Shown here piece after piece: positions 35,801 to 44,800 of a stretch of 64,000 nucleotides of DNA. Both the position numbers and the translations under genes were made by a program. Each line of letters begins with the position of its first letter. Within the stretch, counting starts at the first letter, position 1. The stretch spans positions 62,001 to 126,000 of the forward strand of contig NZ_VWOX01000006.1 of NCBI RefSeq assembly GCF_008629675.1, written 5' to 3'. Source of the DNA: Roseiconus nitratireducens (lineage in GTDB: Bacteria; Planctomycetota; Planctomycetia; Pirellulales; Pirellulaceae). The notes beneath the pieces were generated by a model that worked only from the letters and a program-made list of their open reading frames with translations, did not search any database and had not been told where the DNA came from.

Positions 35801-38800
35801 CGACAATGCGACGTTCACCAAGCAGGGTGCGGCGTATATCAACAAAGGCAACACGATCGTCCTGGACACCGGTTCGGTCACCATCACGTTTGAACCCGCC
35901 GCGGCGGTGTACCGAGTCGGCAAAGAAGTGCTGCCGCCGCCAACCCCCGTGACACCGGCGCCGGTGATCATCAAGCAGCCGGCGTTCGCGTTGCAGGTTG
36001 ATTCCCAATACGACGTGTCGATTTTCGAGGGCCGCGTCAGCATCATCGGCGGCGCGGGCGAAGAGGTCGACGGCGATCAATTAATCGTGCACGACAAGGA
36101 AGCCGCGGCGAAGACGCTGACTGTCGCGACGCGCACCAATTCCGGCGCTGTCGGTCGCAGCCTGGGAGACTTGCCGGATGGAGCGCATGGCAACTCGGCA
36201 ACTTTTGAAATGTGGTTTCAGCCGAGTCTTTCGCTCGAAAATGCGGTGCTGTGGGAAGCAGGCGGATTAACCGACGGCAGTTCGCTGGTGTTCAAGGACG
36301 GAGCGCTGCACTACACGATCGTCAACGGCAACGCGCCGGGTCAGACCTATCAGCTGTCCGCACCCTTCGATCTCTCCGACGAGTTTGCCCACGTGGTGGC
36401 AGCGGTCGACACAGGTGCGCCGTCGATGAGCCTGTACGTCAACGGTCAGCAATACCAGCGGTCAATCAACCCGATCACGTTCTGGAGCGGCTCCGATGGC
36501 TTCGGTCTGGCGAAAGTCAACGGCGCTCTCGGCGGAGGCAAGTCCTCCAGCACCCAGGGCAGTTTCGTCGATATCAGCGACGCAGGCGATTTCGAAGGCG
36601 AAGTGGCCGCGTTCCGCGTTTACGGCGAGGCCTTGGGCCAGTCGGCCGTAAACGAACTGCTAGCCCTAGGAAGCATTCCCGCCACCGCGTTGAACTACGA
36701 CGCCGCGGCCGACAAGGACGCCGATCGCGAATGGCAGACGACCACACAATTGCGCATTTTCGACTGGCTTCTGGACAACACGGTCCAGCGGTCCACGTCG
36801 ATTACCAGCCAATACGACGCGATCACAGCGGCCTACGAGTTCGCGGGGACCGGTGGAGGCATCGTCACGGGTTTGTCGGGACTGGCTTCCCAGGTGGCGA
36901 TCGACCCGACACGCCAACCGGTCAGCGTGGAAGCCTTGGTACGCCCCGACAACTTTTCGGGGCAAAAGCTCATCTTCGAAGTGGGCAGCGAGACCAACGG
37001 AGTTTCCCTCATTCAGTCTTCCAATACGGTTGTGCTCTCCTTGCGTGGGTTGGACAGCAGCGACAATCCGATTGACGTTCAGGTGGCGGCCAATCTCAAT
37101 ACCAGCGACTTTACCCAGGTCGTCGCGGTGATCGACTTCGATGATCAGGGTGATGGCAAATTGCTGCTTTACACCGACGGGACTCTCGCCGGAAGCAAGT
37201 CTTTTGGGGACCTGCAGCAGTGGACCGATGATAGCGCGATGGGCTTGGCTCAGATCGGCGGCGAACTTGGCGGCTTCTTTCAACCGTCGAACCTGAGAGA
37301 CTTCACCGGCGACATCGCGGAACTTCGCCTGTTCAACGAAGCGCTCTCGAGTCAGCAGATCTCCGATTCCTTTGCCCGGCTGAACTATCGTCCGCTGTTG
37401 AACTACGATTCCGCTCTCGATCCAGGCTTCACCAACTATGTGTGGCAAAACAGTACCGTCCTGACCGGCTTCGATCTGGATCTCGCCGGCGACGTCCAAT
37501 CCGAAGCCGTGACGAGCGCGAGCTATCCGGCCATCGCGCGTGCGTTCGGGTTCGGCGGCAGGACCATTGTCGGTATCGACGGGTTGACGGCGGTCGCCGC
37601 GCCCGGATTGTTCGACTTGGAGTTCCGCACGCTGGAAAGAATCGAAGTTCGCTTGGGCGACGACGGCCTGTCCGCTCCAAACGACGTGGTGAACCTGGAT
37701 GTCGGGCTGTCAGAAACCGATTTGACGCTGGTGCTGGGGCCGGGCGATGACCAGGTCAATGTCAACGCCCTGGTGGACCGGGCCCAGGGCAGCACCGCTG
37801 GCGGGCTCGTGACGATTCTGGGCGGGGCCGGAAGCGACACCGTGATGATCGCCCCGTCGCTGCAGGGCGACCCGCTGCTGGGCAACATCGATTTCCAGGG
37901 TGCTGCCCACATCGGGGAAACGGTTCGCACGTTGACGGCGGCTGATCTGAATTCGGAGCAGGCAGCTCTGCTGGCCAGTCCACCGCAGACGCTCGTGGAC
38001 ACGGCCAACGATCCGGCGCTGAACCCGAACCTGCTGCAGTGGCCTGATTCGCTGGGCGGTTTGGACAGCAGCCAACTTCCCGTCCAACAGCGATTCGGGG
38101 CCGATGCCGGTTCGGGGACGTTCAGCCTGAGCTACGGAGGAGCAACGGTCGCGCAGCCGCTGGATTTCAACGTCTCAGCCGATGAGGTCAAAGCGGCCCT
38201 CGAGAAACTACCGGGAATTGGTCCGAGCAATACCAACGTCAGCGGCGACGGCAGCATCGACAATCCCTGGCAAATTCGATTCGTCGGCAAGTTTCTTGAT
38301 GCGGGCACCACGCCCAGCTTGATTTCCTACGATACCACCGCGCTCAAACCGCCACCCGGCGTTGCGACGCTGGACGTGCTGCAACCGGCCGTCGTCGATC
38401 CGCGTTTCAGCTTTGCGGCGAGCACGTTTGGACCGCTGGTATTTGAGGATGCCAACACCAGCGAGGTTTACGTCCAGTCGGCGGTGATCGATTCGTTATC
38501 GGGCACGCTGGTCGAAGACGAACTGCAACTCAGTGGCGTGCAGGAACGCGGGGTTCAGGGCACCGACGCGGACGAGAACCTGTTGTGGGTCAACCCGACC
38601 TCCGGTGCGGCCACGACCAACCCATCGTCGGGCATTCCGTACTACGTCACCGACATGGACAACGCTAGTGCGGTGCCGCTGTACCTTCGCCGCCTTGATG
38701 GCGGTGTCGTCGTCAAGACCGCGAACCCGGCGCTGGCGATTCCGAATCCGATGGAGGACCTTGCGCCGATCTTTTCCGGCGAACTTGGCGACGCGCCGGT

Positions 38801-41800
38801 CTACGCCATCGCGGCGTCCAACGGCAAGGCGATCAGCGAGGGTGTTGCCGGACCGATCGCGACGGCCGACACCATTGGCGCGATGGAGAAATGGAAAATT
38901 CGGCCCCAGTACGATCCGCAGACGGGTCAGGGTTACGGACACGTCACGATCAGCAGTTCCACAGGGTACGACGTCCATGTGCAGCCTTCCAACAAACTGC
39001 TCGTGGTCGGGCCGGCGACAACTTTTCGCGTGATCGCTTTGGGAGACAACAAAATCGCGTTGCAGACCGCTGACGGCGCCGGCTTCGTCCGCGTCACCAG
39101 TTCCGGCCTGTTTGCGGACGCCACGACGATCGGCGAAGCGGAACAATTCGAACTGTTCAATCTCGATCAAGCTCGCGGAGAATACGGAACCGTCAACGGC
39201 GTCGCGGCCGAGGATGAGCCGTTGACGATCGCCTTCAAACGAAAGTACTTCAACCCGGTCATCTTTGCTACTCCCACGACCAACACAAACCCGTCGACGG
39301 TCCGGGTCGGAAACATCACCGACACGGGTTTCTCGTTGCAACTGCTTGAGTCCGAGGACTCGGTCCACAAGACGGAATCGGCTTCGATCAGCTACTTCGT
39401 GTTCGAGGCGGGTCGTTATTCATTGCCCGATGGCACGGTGGTGGATGTGGGCACGCTGGAAACACAGAAGCTCAGTGGCGTTGGCTTCGAAACGGTCACG
39501 TTCGATCAGGCGTTTTCGCAGGCGCCCCGAGTGTTTACCCAGGTGCAGGGGCTTCCGGGTCAGAATCTTGTCACGCGCACGTTCAAGGCCAGCAACGACG
39601 CGACCGTTTCCAGCTACGTTTCGCAAGTGTTTTCGAATGCCCCACAGGGCAAGGCGACAGAGAACCTTGTGTTTTTCAACGACGCTCAGTATTTGGCGGC
39701 GGCGCCGCTGATGACGGAATTCGATCTGACCGGGGCGCCGGATGCGACCAGTGACAACGTCGAAGTTGTCTCGGCGTCGGTTTACTGGGCCGCGAATAAC
39801 TTCGGCAACACCTTTCCGGGAGATTCCGGTCCCGTTTCGATCCCGCCCGTGCCAGGAAACTTCACGGCGAACTTCAAGCTTTGGGGCATCTCGGATACCG
39901 CGATCTTCGAAGGGTTCGACGAGGACACCATCAGCGGCACGCAGAACCTCAACAACAGTGCCGCAAATAAAGCGCTCAGCCAGACACTCGCCAACAATGT
40001 CAATGGTGTCAACACGAACAGCTCCAATCTCTACGACCCCGATCCGAATACGCCGAACGTTCAGGACCTGTTGGAGTTCTCTCGCACGAAGGGCGAATAT
40101 GACCTCACCGAGTACTCATCGGACGGGATCACAAAGTTCGTCCAGGACAACACGAACAACAGAGTCTCGTTCTTCCTGACGCGGACGAGCGGCAACTACA
40201 ACTGGGCAACCTACTTCATCTCCAACAACGACACATCGGCGCCGGCCAAGCAGCCGCAATTGACCATCGAGTACAGCATTTCGTATCCGTACTTGCACAC
40301 GCGTCAGCAGGCGGTCTCAACGACGGGATTTGAGGTGACTTTGGACCAGGAGCAGGGTCTGAACACGAGTGCCAACACCCCGGTTTCTCCGGAGACGATC
40401 GGTTGGCTGGCGGTCAGTCCGGCAGCACCGCAGCCCGGCCAATTGCTCGCCAGCGGCCAAACGCAGGCGAGCGACGTCCTCACCAACTACCCACTGAGCA
40501 GTTTTGGTTTCACCGAGCTTCCCAGTCTGCTCGCTTCGATCGCGACGTTCGCCGGAACAGATCCGGTCGTGACGGATGTCAATCTGAGCAGCGAAGCTCA
40601 ACTGTCTGTCCGGGTCAACGAGGACCAGTACGGTGATTCAGAGACAGCTCACGTCACCGAGACGATTGACCTTCTGTTCGCGCCCAGTCAGTCTGGTGTC
40701 TTTGGGGGCCTGCCTTCGGTGTCTTACATCCAGGCGGATGCCAGTGATGCGGGTTCGACGCCGTTGTGGACCGATGCGAACGGATTCGAAGTTGGCTTTG
40801 CGCCTCCCATCCAGTACGCCATCAACAGCACCGGTCATCCCGCGGTGGCCTCGGCACCCCAACCGGTCCTGCTGGATGTTGACCGTTCGCTCGCGAAACA
40901 GGCCAAGATCGCTGTCTCGAGTGAATCGATTGAAACGGGCGGTGTGGACACCATTGGCATTGCCGGGCTAGCCACGTCTACGAAAAGCACTTTGTCGACG
41001 GTGCTGTTGGATCCCAACCTGCAGGAGGTGACCACGGACCACTTCGATCGTGCCGGGGCTTTCAGTATCGGAAACCCCGTGCTCATGACCGCCGGCGAAT
41101 TCACTTTGGCACTCGAATCGGACGGATGGCTGTATGTCCGCGACGCCAGTGGCAACGAAGTTTGGAAATCCGGGAACACATTGGCCGCAGCGTATGGGGG
41201 ATACCAGAACGACGGCAACCTCGTCCTTCACGCTGCGGACAACAGCGTTGTCTGGGCCTCCGACACCGCCGACGGCGAACACCGCAATGGCGGGCTGGGC
41301 GGAAGGGACTTTCAACTGACTAGCCAAGGTCACCTGGGAATCTACAACGGCGCCGGGCAGTTGATGAAATCCTACGGCAATCCCAGTACCGCCACTCCAT
41401 TTGCCGTGCTAGAGACCGAACTCTTTGATGCCAACGACAACTCACTCGGTATCCAAACCCGTTACCAGGGATCCGCCGGCACGGTTTCATTCGACCTGGG
41501 CGCGACCGATGACGCGGTCACGGTGGAACGCACGTTGGGCGGCGTCGTCACGCAACTGAATACCGGTGACGGGACAGACCGCATTGACGTGACCGGCCGT
41601 CTTGGCAACCTCGACAGTCTGCAGGGCAAATTGGAAGTCGATGCCGGCACGGGCAGCAACCAACTTGTCATCGACAATTCGGGCAGCCTTGTGTTCGGCC
41701 AAGTTTTTGGCGGGCTGAATGTACAGCTGAACGCTGATTCGGTCGTGAATCTGGCGCCAAATGAAATCGCTTACAGCGCGACCGGGGGCAGCTTCGCACT

Positions 41801-44800
41801 TGGACTGGACATTCATGGCAACGATCCCGGCAGCGTGATCGATGTCAACGGCATTTATTCGCCGGAGTCATCGGCGGCGCCGAAACACCGCTACAGCTTC
41901 ACGAATGACGCCAGCGATTCGGTCGGCGGCCTGGGTGCATCGATCGTTGACGCCGGCACAATGCAAAACGCCGTATTCACTGACGGCACACTGGACCTGT
42001 CGGCCAATACCGGCCAGATGTCTGGCAGCGTCACCGAGGATGCTTACGTCGATTTGCCAAACGGCATTATCTCCGGGGCGGTCAACACCGGGACCGTCGG
42101 GGCCGTGTCGTTGGAGTGGTGGGCGACGGTCTCCCAGACGCTCGTTTGGCAGCGTTTGGGTGACTTCGGTACCAGTGAAGGCGGCGAAGACAATCCGACT
42201 TCCGGGGTCAACTCCGACTGGATCTTGGTCTCGCCGAACGCGTCCCCCTTCAGCAATGGTCTGGCAGCGGTCAATCACCCGGCCACCAATGCGGGAGAGC
42301 CGGAAGTCGGCCTGACCGGGCCTTTCCCGAACGGTCAGCAAGCTCACGTCGTGGCCGTTTTCGATCACACCGACACCTCCTACGGCGCGAACGGGTCGAT
42401 GTATTTGTTCCTTGACGGCGTGCTGTTAGGCGGCAACGAACTTCAGGCGAATCTGGATTTGCGGAACTTCCACGACGTCAACAATTGGCTCGGCCGTTCG
42501 CAGTACAGCAACGATCCAATTTTCTCGGGCATCTATGACGAGTTCCGCATTTATGATGTCGCTCTGACCGAAGGTCAAATCGCCAGGAACCGAGCGGCTG
42601 GCCCGGACGAAGTCAGTGATTCGGCGGCAACGATCAACACGACGCGGCTGTACGGCGGCGCCGGCAAGGATCAGGTAACAATCACCGCGCCGTCCAATGA
42701 AAGCGGTCAACTGGAGGTTTTCGGACTTGCCGGAAACGATGTCATCGACGCCAGCGGCAGCGGACAGTTTGTCACGGTCTACGGCGGCGCCGGCGACGAC
42801 ACGCTGACCGGTTCCGATCAGGCCGATGTCTTAATCGGCGGAAGTCCAACCGCCGGCGTCGCAGATGGCGACGACATCATCGACGGCGGGGCGGGTGACG
42901 ACGTTATCGCCGGCGACAACGCCGTCATTGTTCCGTCCAGCTCAAACGCTCGTTTTCGTGAGTTGTCTGGCAACACGTTGTACGACCCCGCGACCGGCAG
43001 CCCCAATGTCGGCGATGAACCACAGAATGCTGGGACGGCGAACTACGAAATCACCATCCTGGATCACTCCGGCAGCACGGATCCCAGCCTGTACGGAAAC
43101 GACACCATCATTGGTGGTCTCGGGGACGACCAGATCTTCGGCCAATTGGGTGACGACAACATCAACGCCAGCGGTGACCCCGATCAGCATCCGGCAGCGT
43201 TGGACCCCAGTTTTGCTGATCCGTTGCTTTCCTACGACGCCTTGAAGGACGACAATTCGGACGGGATATGGGAGCCGAGCATTGCGCGTGTCAATGGCTT
43301 CAATTGGGAGCTGCCTTTCTCCGCGACACGGCTGACCGGCATTGACGGCCGTTACCCGGCGATCCAAGCGGCGTTTGAATTCGCCGGCGACGCCGCAGCA
43401 GCCGCGTCGGCCGTCGATACCTTCCCCGCAAACGGCGACGGGCCCGATGGAACCTACGATCCCGTTTCTTTCGAGATCTGGGTTCGCATTGACGCACCGT
43501 CCAGCAAGGAAATCGTGTTTGAAGTTGGCGGAACCGGGACGGGCACCTCGCTCGCGGTTGACCAGGGCTCGCTGCGACTGACCCTTGGCGACAATGGGAA
43601 AAACTTGTTCGTCGAGTCGGCTCTTCCGACAGGGGACGAATTTATCCATGTCGTGGGTGTCGTTGACCTGGCCCCGGCGGACCAGAACACGGCATTGACC
43701 CTCTATGTCGACGGTGTCCCGGTCGCGCAAGACAGTAAATCCGGCTTCAATCACTGGGCCGGTATCGACGACATCGGCCTGGGTGGATTCATCAGCGCTA
43801 TCGGAGGAGACAACAACGGGGCACTCAACGGTTTCGGGAAATTCAAGGGCGCCATCGCGGCCTTCAACATCTACGACCGTGCTCTGCCGAGCGATGGCGT
43901 TCGACAACTCTACGAACTTGGCTCGGGTGTTGTCACGGACAGTGATAACGACTACGTCGAAGGCGGTGGGGGGGCAGACACGATCGTCGGTGGCATTGGG
44001 CGGGACGACCTGATTGGTGGAAGCAGCAACCTGTTCGGGTTGACGGACGCAAATCAAAGAATCGATGGCAACGACACGATCTTTGGTGATGAGGGCACTC
44101 CCGACGACCGAAATGCTCTCGGCGACGACAGCCCGACCAGACATACGGGCCACGCCGATGTGATCGTGGGTGACAACGCCGCCATTTTTCAGCTGGTCGA
44201 CGTGACGCTCAACTATCAAATGGCCTACACCCAATTGCTGAGCCCTCGGCTGGTCAGCGAACTCGATCCGGACGTTGGTGGCAACGATACCCTTCACGGC
44301 GGCGACGGGGACGACCAGTTGCGCGGGCAACTGGGCGACGACGTGCTCTTTGGCGACGGTCAGGACGACGACCTGATCGGCGGCAGCGGCAACGATGTGC
44401 TTTACGGCGGTACCGGCGTTGACGCCTTGATCGGCGATAACGGTTTGATTCTGACCAGCCGAAACGGTACCGCCGAGCCGCTCAACGGACTCGACGTGGC
44501 ACGCGATCCACTGACGCTCTCGCTGGACGGTTACAACACCGGTACGGTCGAGTACATCGGCGGCCTGCTGCAGAAAGACTTCATCGGGTTGCCGACGGAT
44601 CATCCGGGAGACGACATTCTGTTCGGCGGCCTTGGCGACGACTTCCTGCACGGCGGCCTTGGCGATGACGCGCTCTCCGGTGCGGAAGCCACCGCGGCCA
44701 ATTACGGCAGCGTGCCGCCGTCTGCCGACACATTGGGTTACGATCCCACCCACCGCCGCTTCGCCGACTACGACGTCGCCAACCCGCTGACGTCCAACCC

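Larger units (their letters stand above)
14254..38310 (+). repeat. Eleven dispersed copies of an unnamed 65-75 residue module
   Basis: A recurring unit begins with a G-x-F/Y-x-L strand, then GxxTxxLxFdAsAxDvexALxxL, a variable linker, VxGxG and a closing PWxIxF strand. Copies are near 14254, 16672, 23164, 24649, 25054, 30733, 31114, 32632, 33064, 33370 and 38107. Examples of the helix are FDASAADIESALEGL and FNVSADEVKAALEKLPGI; examples of the closing strand are PWTVSFY, PWLIGF, PWVIRF, PWQIAF, PWTVRF and PWQIRF. Divergence between copies is high, so these are old protein-level duplications rather than DNA repeats. I do not recognise a named family. Confidence 0.65.
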
